Source: Gammaproteobacteria bacterium
Lineage (GTDB): Bacteria; Pseudomonadota; Gammaproteobacteria; Competibacterales; Competibacteraceae
NCBI GenBank assembly: GCA_024235095.1
Contig: JACKNC010000001.1
Location: forward strand, 2,269,501-2,333,500
Direction: 5' to 3'
DNA: 64,000 bases
In this document: piece by piece, positions 47,085 through 56,184 of the stretch
Position numbering within the stretch: position 1 is the stretch's first letter
Layout of the letters: each line of letters begins with the position of its first letter
The notes under the pieces: generated by a model
Told to the model about the DNA's origin: nothing
The model's input: only the letters and a program-made list of their open reading frames with translations
Database searches by the model: none
Position numbers and translations under genes: made by a program

Positions 47085-48020
47085 ATGATTGATCCACGCA
47101 ACCGGCGTTCATTACCTGCGCTGCGCAACGCTCTGATGGTCGGCGTCATTGGAGCGCTGGCGGCAGGCTGCGGCGGCGATGACGATGACGACAGTTCGTC
47201 GGCAGTGCGCCGCGCAGCGATCCAGTTCCAGGGCCAGGTTAACGGTCAGGACTTCGTTTGTGGGGCGACCTATGAAAACGTCGGCATCGGCCAACCTGGA
47301 ACCTACCAGGTAACGGACTGGCGCTTCTACGTCCACGATGTGGAGTTGGTCAAGGCCGATGGCGCGCGGCGGACGCTCGATCTGGATCAGGACGGGGTCT
47401 GGCAATATGAAAACGTCGCCTTGTTGGATCTGCGCCGGGATTGCGGCAGCGGGGCGTTGCCGAGCAACGCTGAGCTGGTGGGCGCCGTATCTAACGAAAA
47501 CTACACCGGCATCTGTTTCAAGGTCGGCGTACCCTACGCGCTGAACCATGTCAATGACGCCACGGCGCCTTCGCCTCTGAACAATTCCGGGATGCTGTGG
47601 AACTGGCGCGGCGGACGCAAGTTTATCCGGGTCGATGGCATGGGCGCGCCCGGCGACGGCGATAACGCTGTAGCTTTCGTCATACATCTGGGCAGCACCG
47701 AATGTCCTGGCCCTGATCCTAACTCGCCCCCTACCGCCGCCTGCGGTTATCCGAACGTCGCCGAGTTCTGCCTGGATAACTTCGACGCCGATCAAGATCG
47801 CATTGTCATGGATATGGGCGCGGCGCTGGAGGCATCCGATGTAGCGTTCAACACCCCCGATACAGCATCAGGTTGCATGTCTGGCAACGCCGATCCCGAG
47901 TGTATCGCCATCATACCGCGCCTGAATCTGGACTTCACCTATGTCGCCGGGGCGGGAGCAACGCCCGAGCAATATCCCAAAGTGGTCCCCCAGCGGCTGT
48001 TCCGCGTGCATAAACCATGA
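47085..48020 (+). CDS. mbnP: MbnP-family copper-binding lipoprotein
   Basis: This 311-residue protein starts at ATG 47085 with AGGAG upstream. The lipoprotein signal ends in LAAGC followed by an acidic stretch. Family features include QFQGQVNGQDFVCG, DWRFYVHDVEL, CFKVGVPYALNH, GMLWNWRGGRKFIRVDG with the conserved Trp region, and several Cys. MbnP binds copper using a Trp converted to kynurenine by its di-haem partner MbnH, whose gene overlaps here by ATGA. Methanobactin genes are absent, so it belongs to the wider metallo-mystery-pair group. Confidence 0.92.
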   Translation: MIDPRNRRSLPALRNALMVGVIGALAAGCGGDDDDDSSSAVRRAAIQFQGQVNGQDFVCGATYENVGIGQPGTYQVTDWRFYVHDVELVKADGARRTLDLDQDGVWQYENVALLDLRRDCGSGALPSNAELVGAVSNENYTGICFKVGVPYALNHVNDATAPSPLNNSGMLWNWRGGRKFIRVDGMGAPGDGDNAVAFVIHLGSTECPGPDPNSPPTAACGYPNVAEFCLDNFDADQDRIVMDMGAALEASDVAFNTPDTASGCMSGNADPECIAIIPRLNLDFTYVAGAGATPEQYPKVVPQRLFRVHKP

Positions 48021-49219
48021 ACTGGAGGTTGGGCGGTATCCTAGCGCTAGGTCTGGCGCTGGCGGTTGGGGGCAGCGCTGCGGTCGCTCAGGATCACCAG
48101 TCGCCCGCAGCGGCGCGAGCCAATCCTGCTCGTTCCACCTACGTGTGGTCCTTGCCAAAGGGTTTTCCAAAACCTCGGATGTTTAAGAAAAACCGACTTT
48201 CCGAGGCTAAGGTGGAATTGGGACGCCATTTGTTCTACGACCCGCGAATGTCGATCAATCAGACCATGGCCTGTGCTTCTTGCCATCAGCCGGCGCGGGC
48301 ATTCAGCGATGGCCGCGTTACCGCGATCGGCGCTACCGGCGAGGCGCATCCACGCAACGCCATGAGTTTGACCAACGTGGTCTACAATGCCGCGTTCAAT
48401 TGGGCTAACCCAGTCCTCACTAAACTTCATGTGCAAGCGTTGATCCCGATATTCGGCGAATTTCCGGTGGAACTCGGTTGGAGTGATCACGAAATGGAGA
48501 TTCTGGATCGTTTTCGCCATGACGCTCTGTATCAAAAACTATTTGCCGAAGCCTATCCGGGTGAAACCGACCCCTTCAATGCGGGCCAGGTCGCCAAGGC
48601 TATCGCCGCTTTTGAATCCATCCTGATTTCGGGCAACTCACCTTTTGACCAGGCGACTTTTCAGGGCAATCGCGACGCCATGAGCGAAGCCGCGCGACGC
48701 GGGCAGGAGTTGTTTTTTTCCGAACGCATGGAGTGCTTTCACTGTCACGGCGGTTTCAATTTCACCCAGTCTGTGAGTCATTCCGGCACAACGATCTCCC
48801 AAGCAGAGTTTCATAATAATGGTCTCTACAATATCGGCGGTACAGGTGACTATCCACTAGACAATCGGGGACTGTGGGAATTTACCCAACGACCTGCGGA
48901 CATGGGACGGTTTCGCGCCCCGACTTTGCGCAATATTGAACTCACCGCGCCTTACATGCATGACGGATCTATCGCTACTCTGGAAGAAGTGATCGATCAC
49001 TACGCCCGTGGTGGACGGTTGATCAGCGAAGGACCATTGGCAGGGGACGGCGCCCGGAGTCCCTTTAGGAGCGAACTGATTGTGGGCTTCTCTCTGACTC
49101 CTCAGGAAAAGCAGGATGTTATCGAATTTCTCAAGAGCCTGACGGACTGGGAATTTCTCTGCGATACGCGCTTTGCTGACCCCTTTGGCAATTTCGAACG
49201 CCATCCCCGCTGCTATTGA
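48017..49219 (+). CDS. mbnH: MbnH-like di-haem peroxidase family enzyme
   Basis: This 400-residue periplasmic MauG/cytochrome-c-peroxidase relative has a signal peptide (LGGILALGLALAVGGSAAVA), two haem c motifs (CASCH at 86-90, CFHCH at 240-244) and the family stretches RHLFYDPRMSINQTM, RGQELFFSERMECFHC and FRAPTLRNIELTAPYMHDGS with the distal axial-ligand region. It should oxidise the partner MbnP to build its copper site. Its start overlaps the mbnP stop. Confidence 0.94.
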   Translation: MNWRLGGILALGLALAVGGSAAVAQDHQSPAAARANPARSTYVWSLPKGFPKPRMFKKNRLSEAKVELGRHLFYDPRMSINQTMACASCHQPARAFSDGRVTAIGATGEAHPRNAMSLTNVVYNAAFNWANPVLTKLHVQALIPIFGEFPVELGWSDHEMEILDRFRHDALYQKLFAEAYPGETDPFNAGQVAKAIAAFESILISGNSPFDQATFQGNRDAMSEAARRGQELFFSERMECFHCHGGFNFTQSVSHSGTTISQAEFHNNGLYNIGGTGDYPLDNRGLWEFTQRPADMGRFRAPTLRNIELTAPYMHDGSIATLEEVIDHYARGGRLISEGPLAGDGARSPFRSELIVGFSLTPQEKQDVIEFLKSLTDWEFLCDTRFADPFGNFERHPRCY

Positions 49220-49240
49220 TCATTCTGGAACTCAATACCC

Positions 49241-49549
49241 ATGTTTAACCTCCGCTCGCTAATTTCATCGCATCTATCCTTTCGGACGAACTGCCGCTCT
49301 AGCATTGCGGCGCCCTGTCGGGTAGCAGGAATCATTTTGGCTTTCGCTCTGCTCATGCCATTGCCGCATAATCCGCTCACCTTACCCGCAGCTTATGCCC
49401 ATCATGGCGGCGGTGGTGCAGGCAGCGGCGGTAGCGGCAGCGGTAAGGGTGGTGACGGTGTCCAATCGGCAAAGCCGGGGGTTATTCGCGCAGTACCCGA
49501 CGATGGTTACGGCAAAGCCGGACGTGGCAGTACGGGCCTTAAACCATGA
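49241..49549 (+). CDS. Small His/Gly-rich exported protein
   Basis: This 102-residue protein has an N-terminal signal (VAGIILAFALLMPLPHNPL, cleavage near AYA) followed by HHGGGGAGSGGSGSGKGGDG. No family was recognised. It lies 21 bp after mbnH and overlaps the next start by ATGA, so it is part of the operon. The His-His-Gly N-terminus of the mature protein could bind metal. Confidence 0.72.
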   Translation: MFNLRSLISSHLSFRTNCRSSIAAPCRVAGIILAFALLMPLPHNPLTLPAAYAHHGGGGAGSGGSGSGKGGDGVQSAKPGVIRAVPDDGYGKAGRGSTGLKP

Positions 49550-49944
49550 AAAAGCGACCATCACGGGGCATGTGGTTGTTTTGGGCGCCGATCTGGGTTC
49601 TTGGGGGCTGCGCGAGCATCAATACACCAGCCCCGATCAATACAAATGGAGGAGACAGTTATGGGGCGGTGGCCTACGCGCCCAGTACTCAGGACTGGGT
49701 TTTACGCTGGCGGGTCATTAAGCCAGAGCGGGCGCGGCAACGGGCATTAGCGGACTGCGCTGTCGCCGATTGCCAAGTCATCCTGGAGTTTGGGCCGGGA
49801 CAGTGCGGTACGCTTGCCTTGGGTCCAACAAGTTTTGGAGCAGGTCAGGGCGATACCCCAGCCGTCGCCGAGGCAATGGCGCTGGATGAATGCGGCCGTC
49901 AGGAGCAGAGTTGCCGAGTTGTTCCTGCGGAGTGCAATCGTTGA
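49546..49944 (+). CDS. DUF4189 lipoprotein
   Basis: This 132-residue protein has a lipobox (WVLGGC) and a DUF4189-type domain: GAVAYAPSTQDWV, ALADCAVADCQVILEFGPGQ, CGTLALGPTSFGAGQGDTP and the C-terminal Cys motif (CGRQEQSCRVVPAEC). These proteins are disulfide-rich, exported and of unknown function. It overlaps the upstream small protein gene by four bases and precedes the PCuAC-like gene, all in one operon-like run. Confidence 0.87.
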   Translation: MKKRPSRGMWLFWAPIWVLGGCASINTPAPINTNGGDSYGAVAYAPSTQDWVLRWRVIKPERARQRALADCAVADCQVILEFGPGQCGTLALGPTSFGAGQGDTPAVAEAMALDECGRQEQSCRVVPAECNR

Positions 49945-49952
49945 GAAACTCT

Positions 49953-50447
49953 ATGCTCCAGCGCGCCTCTATCGGTTCCAGAAAATGGAACTTGCAACGG
50001 TTTTCCTTTCTCGTCGTGTTTTTATTGATGAGTTGGCCGGTTTGGGTGAACGCTCATGGCTATAAACTGAGCGATATAACGATTACTCATCCTTGGGCTA
50101 CGCCTACTCACGGGAGCGCCGACGGCAGGGGTTATCTGGCGCTAAGAAACAAGGGCCACAAGTCGGATCAGTTGCTTTCCGCCACAACAGAGGTGGCTGC
50201 ACGGGTTGAGCTGTACCGTGCAATTCAGGACCATGGCGCGCTGAAAATACATTCAGTCGACGCTCTTGAAATTCCCGCAGGAAAAACCGTCCGCCTGGAG
50301 CCAGGTAAATCGCATCTGATGTTGGTCGGTCTGAAAAAACCACTGCAGGACGGACAACACTTTCCTGTTGTTCTCCGGTTCCACCATGCTGGAACCATCA
50401 CCGTGGACATGTTCGTGCAGCTTAATGCTGATGAATCGATCTACTGA
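49953..50447 (+). CDS. PCuAC-like copper chaperone lacking most Met ligands
   Basis: This protein has 164 residues from ATG 49953, with a signal peptide (FSFLVVFLLMSWPVWVNA). The cupredoxin-like PCuAC fold is recognisable: ITITHPWATPT, GRGYLALRNKG, LEIPAGKTVRLEPGKSHLML, VVLRFHHAGTITVDM. In typical PCuAC the site is H/M-x10-M-x21-H-x-M. Here VELYRAI and GALKIHSV have Leu or other residues where Met is usual; SHLML is kept. Copper binding is therefore uncertain. It is the last gene of the MbnP cluster. Confidence 0.85.
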   Translation: MLQRASIGSRKWNLQRFSFLVVFLLMSWPVWVNAHGYKLSDITITHPWATPTHGSADGRGYLALRNKGHKSDQLLSATTEVAARVELYRAIQDHGALKIHSVDALEIPAGKTVRLEPGKSHLMLVGLKKPLQDGQHFPVVLRFHHAGTITVDMFVQLNADESIY

Positions 50448-50690
50448 CGTTCAGCCACGAACGCCAGGATCAAACACCTGGCGCACCGTTTTATGTTGAT
50501 CGATTCGGGGTTGCGCCGATGTGAACTTCTGCAGCAGGGCATATTGAACACCGATTTTCACGAGCTAGATAAACGTCTAAATTGGGTTAAAGTTTTTGTT
50601 ATTATTCTGTTTATTAACAACGTAGAAAACCACGCCCTTAGGGCGTGGTCAGAGATCAACGGCTTTGCCAGTTGATCGACTCATGGGGTA

Positions 50691-51865
50691 CTACTGGGCT
50701 GACACAGAAGTTTTGACAGGTTCAGAGGTTTCTAGGTCCACCGGGGTTTCAGAAGATTTCAAGGGAGGATAGAGGCGCTTGAGTTTGACCCGGGCCAAGT
50801 CGGTGCCGAACTGCCAGTGGATTTTGGTCTGACGTAGGTTGCGTGGGCCTTGCCAAGCGGCGATTTCCTTCCGCAAAGTTTCGAGGTTCGCAATGCGGCG
50901 ATTCAAACACTGGCCGGCGAGAACAGCGAACTCACATTCCGCCATATTGAGCCAACTGCCATGCTTGGGGGTGTAATGAAATTCGAGCTTGCGGGTGATC
51001 CGGCGGGCTTCCTCTGGAGAAAAGACACTATACAAGGCCGCAGGAGTGTGGGTATTGAGGTTATCCACGACCAACCGGATTCGCTCCGCCTTCGGAAAGT
51101 ACACATCAACGAGTTGCTGCATTTGCTGGGCAAAATCGCGTTTGGTGCGCTGTTTCGTGACATTAACATGACGCCACCCGCGCAAGGGTTGTACGAATAG
51201 AAATAAATTGGCGGTGCCTTCGCGTTTGTATTCACAGTCATAGCGCGCCGGTTGACCCGGGCGGGCGGGTTGAGGACAGCGGGTTTCGCTGGTCAATTGC
51301 ACCGGACTTTCATCGAAGCACACTTGGGGGTATTGAGGATCATCGGGTTCGGCGTACAGGTCCAACACATCCTCCATATGCCAAACATAATCGGGACTGA
51401 CACTGGGAATACACCATTCTTGACGTTGCCAGGGTTTGAGGTCGTTTTTTTAAGGATGCGCCGCACACTCTCACGGGAAATGGCTTCGATGGGCCGGAGT
51501 TCCATGAAGCGGTCCGCTAACAATTGGAGAGTCCACTGACAACGGCCAGCGGGCGGGGTACTACAGGCCAAGGCGACCAGAAAGGCGGCCTGTTTGCCGG
51601 TCAAGGCCGGGGGCAAACCGACTCGTGGCCGCTCGCTTAACGCCGCCAGCAACCCTTCGTCGACAAACCGTTGACGGGTACGATGAACGGTCGAAATCCC
51701 CAAGTGAAGGCTTTGGGCAATGGCCTCATCCGTCGCCCCTTCCGCAGCCTGCAGCAACACATGGGCACGGGCAACCTTGCGCGCCGCTGCCTTGCCTTTA
51801 TGAATGACCTTCAGCAGGTCTTCCCGCTCCTCTTCAGTTAGATCAACCAGATACTTGTGGGCCAT
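50691..51865 (-). CDS. IS630-family transposase, two frames joined by -1 shift at A7
   Basis: ATG 51865 (AGGAGG upstream) begins MAHKYLVDLTEEEREDLLKV with the N-terminal HTH region. Zero frame leaves the family sequence after RRILKK; the -1 frame continues KNDLKPWQRQEWCIP, then VCFDESPVQL, VVDNLNTHTP and KHGSWLNMAECEFAVL with Asp, Asp and Glu. The switch is at seven A residues (plus-strand T7 at 51445-51451) followed by C, so AAA-AAA tRNAs can re-pair one base back. The stop codon is completed by the flanking TA. Programmed frameshifting or a one-base deletion are both possible. Confidence 0.88.
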
Positions 51866-51936
51866 GGTGATTCCTCCTGTTGATCTCAACCATAGGGCAC
51901 CCACCGCTACCTGTCAAAACTTCTGTGTCAGCCCAC
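50694..51936 (-). mobile_element. IS630-family element A, TA duplication
   Basis: The inverted ends are CTGGGCTGACACAGAAGTTT (left) and GTGGGCTGACACAGAAGTTT (right, read inward), flanked by TA at 50692-50693 and 51937-51938. Length is 1243 bp. Removal restores a continuous left end of the IS200-type element. Confidence 0.94.
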
Positions 51937-51982
51937 TACTACGGTTTGTTGTCCCCACAACAGATCGAGAGGAGTACTGACC

Positions 51983-52417
51983 ATGAGTCGATTCAGAAAG
52001 TTATCACATACGATCTGGCACTGCCAGTATCATATTGTTTGGGTTCCGAAATACCGGTATCGAGTCCTCACAGGGCACATTGCAGAAGAGGTATCGCGAT
52101 GTATTCACGCCTTTTCGGACTATCAAAAAGTGGAAATTGTTGAATTAAATATCCAGGTGGATCATGTTCATCTGTTGGTGATGATTCCGCCGAAGTTGTC
52201 GATTTCTAACTTTGTGGGAACGCTGAAGGGGCGGACGGCCATTCGGGTCTTCAATCGGTTTTGCGAACTGAAAAGGAGACCCTATTGGGGCAACCACTTT
52301 TGGGCGCGCGGCTACTGTGTGGATACGATAGGACTGGATGTCGAGAAGATTCGCAAGTATGTGCGGTATCAAGAGCGTAAGGAAAGAGACGCCGAACAGC
52401 GCGGTTTCGATTTCTAA
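51983..52417 (+). CDS. tnpA: IS200-type Y1 (HUH) transposase
   Basis: This 144-residue protein starts at ATG 51983 with GAGGAG upstream. The HUH motif is VDHVHLLVMIP, and the catalytic Tyr is in the C-terminal helix (IRKYVRYQERKERD). It excises and inserts single-stranded DNA using the subterminal hairpins. It is complete; the left end it needs is split by IS630-A. No tnpB is present. Confidence 0.94.
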   Translation: MSRFRKLSHTIWHCQYHIVWVPKYRYRVLTGHIAEEVSRCIHAFSDYQKVEIVELNIQVDHVHLLVMIPPKLSISNFVGTLKGRTAIRVFNRFCELKRRPYWGNHFWARGYCVDTIGLDVEKIRKYVRYQERKERDAEQRGFDF

Positions 52418-52535
52418 AGTGAGAACCCATCCTGTGGGGACGACGCCCTTGCCTCCTCAGGGGGCAAGGCAGACTATCCCCTTTTAGGGGTTAACCAAAA
52501 CCACCCGCTTTGCGGGTGGTTTCTTTACTTTTTAA

Positions 52536-53877
52536 CTATTCGCTGTACACCCGCTCATGCAGGTTGTTTGAAACCGATGCGATGGTTTCCTCCGGTCTCT
52601 GAGCGGTCTCCAAACCTGCGAAACGATAGTAGGCATCAAGCCGATCATCATCGACCTGTGCCCGGTTGCCGGATCGGCCTCGAAGGAGTTCTCGCGCTGA
52701 TGTGGCCGTGAGATCCAAGATGTTTCGTTTGAACCACATCGCTCCGTGAGCCGCGAGTTCAACATCGAGATGACTCAGGAGCAACAGGGACGACTCCACG
52801 TCATCCTCGAAGTCCACGCCACTGTTACGCCATTTCGCCTTGGCCGTGCCATGCAGGCGGTTATCGTTGGGCGAGAGGTGCTGATGCACCGGGGCCGGAT
52901 ACGACACATGCTTGGCGAATCCGAGCGATTCGAGCGCCGTCACACCCCCTGGAAAGAAGGACTTCCCGTTATCGGTGAAGACGACAACATTGGGCGGGAG
53001 GGGGTAGAGGGCAAAGAAACGGCGTAGAAGTTCGGCGCTCTCGCTGGCATAGAGGCGGGTTTCGTTCTTCTCGGCATCCAATATAAAGGATGCGTTTCGC
53101 ATCGATACCGAAGCGGACGAGCGCATTGACCAGTTTCTCCCGCGCTTGGATCCACGTCTGGCGTCCGTCCCGATCGAGCCGAAATTTCCCATTGAACGTG
53201 AAGAGGGCCGGCGGTGTCCGATTGACACCGTCGGACCAGACCACGGTGACGATGCAGTTCGTGAATCCAGCGATCGCCGTGCTGGATTTCGGCTGAGCGC
53301 CACCTGCAGGCGCATAGGTCACGCGCCGATCCGGGCGGTGGCCCGTGAACGTGAAGTCAACGCTGGCCAGGAGCCCTTTCAAGTCTCGCGCACGCTGTCG
53401 CTCCCGCTTCCACTCCAACATCCTCTTCGCCAGTGCCTCGACATCTACTGTGAAGCCCCGGGTCTTGGTCTGCGAAACCGTTGAACTGAAACCGAGGCTA
53501 TGCAGGTAATCATGCGCCGTCGTCTGCGCCAGCTCAACCCCAAAGGCTAACGCACAACACTTCGCGAACGAAGCGAGCGAGACGACCTGGTTCGCGTCGT
53601 TCTGAGACAGCACCCAACCGGCGGCAATCTCGCACTGTTCGTCATCCAGAAGCGGCGGCGCTCCGCTCGCCTTCTCCGCCGTGAAAACCCGGCCCCTCAC
53701 CGCATGGGTATGCACCCAGCGGTCCAAAGACAACTTGGGCACGATGATCCCTGCGTCAACGAGAACATCACGAAAAACCAAGCGCGAGATCCCGCGCCTC
53801 TCCAGCGGGCCGACAAGACGTGCAACAAGATCACGCTGGTTCGTAGACAGCTCTGTTGATGGGTACTTGCGCTTCAT
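52536..53877 (-). pseudogene. Unusual DDE transposase (Tc1/mariner-like?), frameshifted
   Basis: The N-terminal part from ATG 53877 (MKRKYPSTELSTNQRDLVAR) has an HTH-like region and DFTFTGHRPDRR; after about 53087 the frame shifts and continues FILDAEKNETRLYASESAEL, VVVFTDNGKSFF and HLSPNDNRLHGTAKAKWR. The order Asp, Asp, then an Asn/Asp-type third residue in an HxxSPND motif resembles Tc1/mariner-like enzymes more than common bacterial IS630. A one-base deletion near CCTTTATATTGG is the likely cause of the break. I find no clear terminal repeats. Family assignment is open. Confidence 0.6.
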
Positions 53878-54109
53878 TGCACATAGGGGACTCTTCCAGC
53901 GAAAACCATAAACTCAATTTTAGCCGAAACGCTGGAATCCGGCGGTTGTGCAGTGACAGCGTGCGTGCTTACCTGGGGAGATCTCGCGTGATGTCTGAAA
54001 GGGCAACGGTGTGGAGCTGGAGCGAGAAGTCAGCAGAAGCCGTAGTATAGTCAAACAGTTTTTTATTAGTTAATATATAATGAAGAAGTTAGCTCAATAA
54101 GGAGTACTG

Positions 54110-55308
54110 TAGGCTTGCCAACGATTATCCCTACATTATCAACGAACTGAGCGTTAATCAAATGGTCTAATAACTATAGAAAACCTCTTTAGATACTCTA
54201 AATTTATAGAGGAGGTGCGGCAATGAACGCGGAATGGATGTTTGATGCACGTAAAATACCGGATGAAGTGATGAATTACATCCGGCGTATTGCGGTTCGC
54301 GCGGTCGAAGAGAAGCATTATAGTCCGGAGCTTGTTGCTGATTTTTTGGGTATCGACCGAACGAGTATTTATGACTGGCTTCGCAACTATCGTTATGAAG
54401 GAGAAGAAGCCCTAGATACTCGCAAAGCGCCCGGTGCTCCGTGTGTGATTACTCCGGCTATTGATCGATGGTTAAAAGAAACGATCCTCAATACGACGCC
54501 GGCGGATCATGGTTATGATACGGTTTTATGGACTTTAGAGATTATTGTTCATTTATTGAAGGAGTCCTTTGGTCTCTGGGTATCGGATGCCACGGTACGC
54601 CTTCATTTGCATGATTTAGGGTTAAGTTGTCAAAAGCCTTGTTATCGAGCGATCAACCAGGATAAGGAGCAAGTTAAAACGTTTGTTAATGAAGGTTTCG
54701 AAGAAATTAAGAAGTTGGCTCAAAAACTTGGAGCGGATATTGCGTTTGAGGATGAATCGTGGGTGCAAGGCCATACGCGTTCCGGTCGGACGTGGGGGTT
54801 AGTGGGGCATCCTCCGGAAATTAAAGTGAGTGATGACCGGGGTGGGTTTCATATTTTATCGATGGTCACGGCGACCGGGGAGTTCATGTTTGAGGTGACC
54901 ACTGAAAAATTAGTGAGTGCAGTTTTCATTGCGTTTCTGGAGAAGACATTAGAAGGTCGAAAGCGCCCATTAATTGTGATTGCGGATAACGCATCCTATC
55001 ATACTTCAGGAGAGGTCAAAGCCTTTCTTGAGACGCATCGGCAACAAATTCGTCTCTTTTTTCTTCCGACGCATTCCCCCGAGTTAAATCCGGATGAACA
55101 GGTTTGGAATGAGATCAAAAATGGTCATCTGGAAAAAGAGCCGATTAAAAACCGAGCTGATTTCAGAGCGCGCGTTTATTCTGCTTTGGAAAAGCTAAAA
55201 GCATTTAAGGAGAGAGTCAAATCATTTTTTAGGCTCCCTGATACTCAATATGCTAATCCCGAAAAAGCTCCAGCATGATTTTTGTGGGGATAACTATTAG
55301 CAAGACAA
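54110..55308 (+). mobile_element. IS630-family element C, copy 1
   Basis: This 1199-bp element has ends TAGGCTTGCCAACGATTATC and TTGTCTTGCTAATAGTTATC (read inward). The flanking dinucleotide is TG on both sides (54108-54109, 55309-55310) instead of TA. It sits between the AAGGAG ribosome-binding site (54099-54104) and ATG of the IS630-B transposase. Copy 2 at 58672 has exactly the same length. Confidence 0.92.
54223..55278 (+). CDS. IS630-family transposase (element C, copy 1), intact
   Basis: This 351-residue protein starts at ATG 54223 with GAGGAGG upstream. The N-terminal HTH pair (SPELVADFLGIDRTSIYDWL) and C-terminal DDE domain show the catalytic acids: Asp in FEDESWVQG, Asp in IADNASYHTS and Glu in NPDEQVWNEIK. 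The frame is uninterrupted, unlike copy 2. It is probably the active source of both copies. Confidence 0.95.
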   Translation: MNAEWMFDARKIPDEVMNYIRRIAVRAVEEKHYSPELVADFLGIDRTSIYDWLRNYRYEGEEALDTRKAPGAPCVITPAIDRWLKETILNTTPADHGYDTVLWTLEIIVHLLKESFGLWVSDATVRLHLHDLGLSCQKPCYRAINQDKEQVKTFVNEGFEEIKKLAQKLGADIAFEDESWVQGHTRSGRTWGLVGHPPEIKVSDDRGGFHILSMVTATGEFMFEVTTEKLVSAVFIAFLEKTLEGRKRPLIVIADNASYHTSGEVKAFLETHRQQIRLFFLPTHSPELNPDEQVWNEIKNGHLEKEPIKNRADFRARVYSALEKLKAFKERVKSFFRLPDTQYANPEKAPA

Positions 55309-55312
55309 TGCA

Positions 55313-56184
55313 ATGTCCAAGCCGTATAGTGAAGATTTAAGAACAAGAGTGATACAGAGCTACTTGAATGGCCTGTCGAAAATGGATATCGTTACGCTTT
55401 TCAAAATAGGGATGGACACCTTGAATCGTTGGCTTCGTCAGTATCTGCAAACCGGGGATATTAAACCAAAAAGAAGAACCCAATTTCGTGCAAGAAAATT
55501 TAGTGACTCTGATTTAACGGATTACATTAGAAACAATCCTTCGGTGACCCTCAAACAAATTGCAGAACATTTTTCTGTTAAACCCTCATCGATTCAAGCA
55601 AGATTGAAAGCCCTAAAAATAACCTATAAAAAAAACAATTTCTCTACGAAGAAAGGGATGAGCAAAAAAGAACGGAGTTTGTTCAACAATTAGCGGCGAA
55701 TGCATCCCGAGGGGAAGAATCTCAACAAGTTGTTTATGTGGATGAATCTGGATTTCATAACAATATCAGAAATGAATATGGCTGGAGTCCAAGAGGCGAA
55801 ATCATTTTTGGTGAAAGGAAAAGCAGGCCCACTGAAAAACTGAACTTATTGGGTGGACTACTCAACAATGAAATCATTGCGCCACTCGCCTATCAATCTT
55901 ATACGGATACCGAGATATTTAATACTTGGCTTGAGAAATACTTAATCCCTGCACTTCCAAAGAATTGTATTATCGTGATGGATAATACCCGTTTTCATAA
56001 ATCGGAAGAGACGAGAGAAATTATTGAAGACAATGGCCATCAATTGCTATTTTTATCTCCTTATTCACCGGATTTAAATCCTATCGAAAACCACTGGGCT
56101 ATTCTTAAGGGAAAATTGAGGAAAATTATTGGAAATTTTCAAAGTCTCTTTGATGCGCTGGTTGCGGTTTTCCAAACTATCTAA
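55313..56184 (+). CDS. IS630-family transposase (element B), orfA/orfB with A_AAA_AAC slip site
   Basis: OrfA from ATG 55313 (MSKPYSEDLRTRVIQSYLNG, HTH) runs to 55693. OrfB in the -1 frame carries VYVDESGFHNN, VMDNTRFHKS and NPIENHWAILKGKL with the three acidic residues. The overlap has A8 (55628-55635) then C, forming the classic A_AAA_AAC heptamer in phase; a -1 slip gives TYKKKQFLYEERDEQKRTEF and a 290-residue fusion. Its ribosome-binding site was separated from the ATG by IS630-C copy 1, so present expression is doubtful. Confidence 0.9.

Larger units (their letters stand above)
50622..52530 (+). mobile_element. IS200/IS605-type element, interrupted by IS630-A
   Basis: Subterminal hairpins at both ends are typical of HUH elements: ACCACGCCC-TTA-GGGCGTGGT at 50629-50649 and CCACCCGC-TTT-GCGGGTGG at 52501-52519. 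The Y1 transposase lies at the right. IS630-A sits in the left part at a TA. Exact ends cannot be fixed because such elements make no duplication. Confidence 0.85.
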
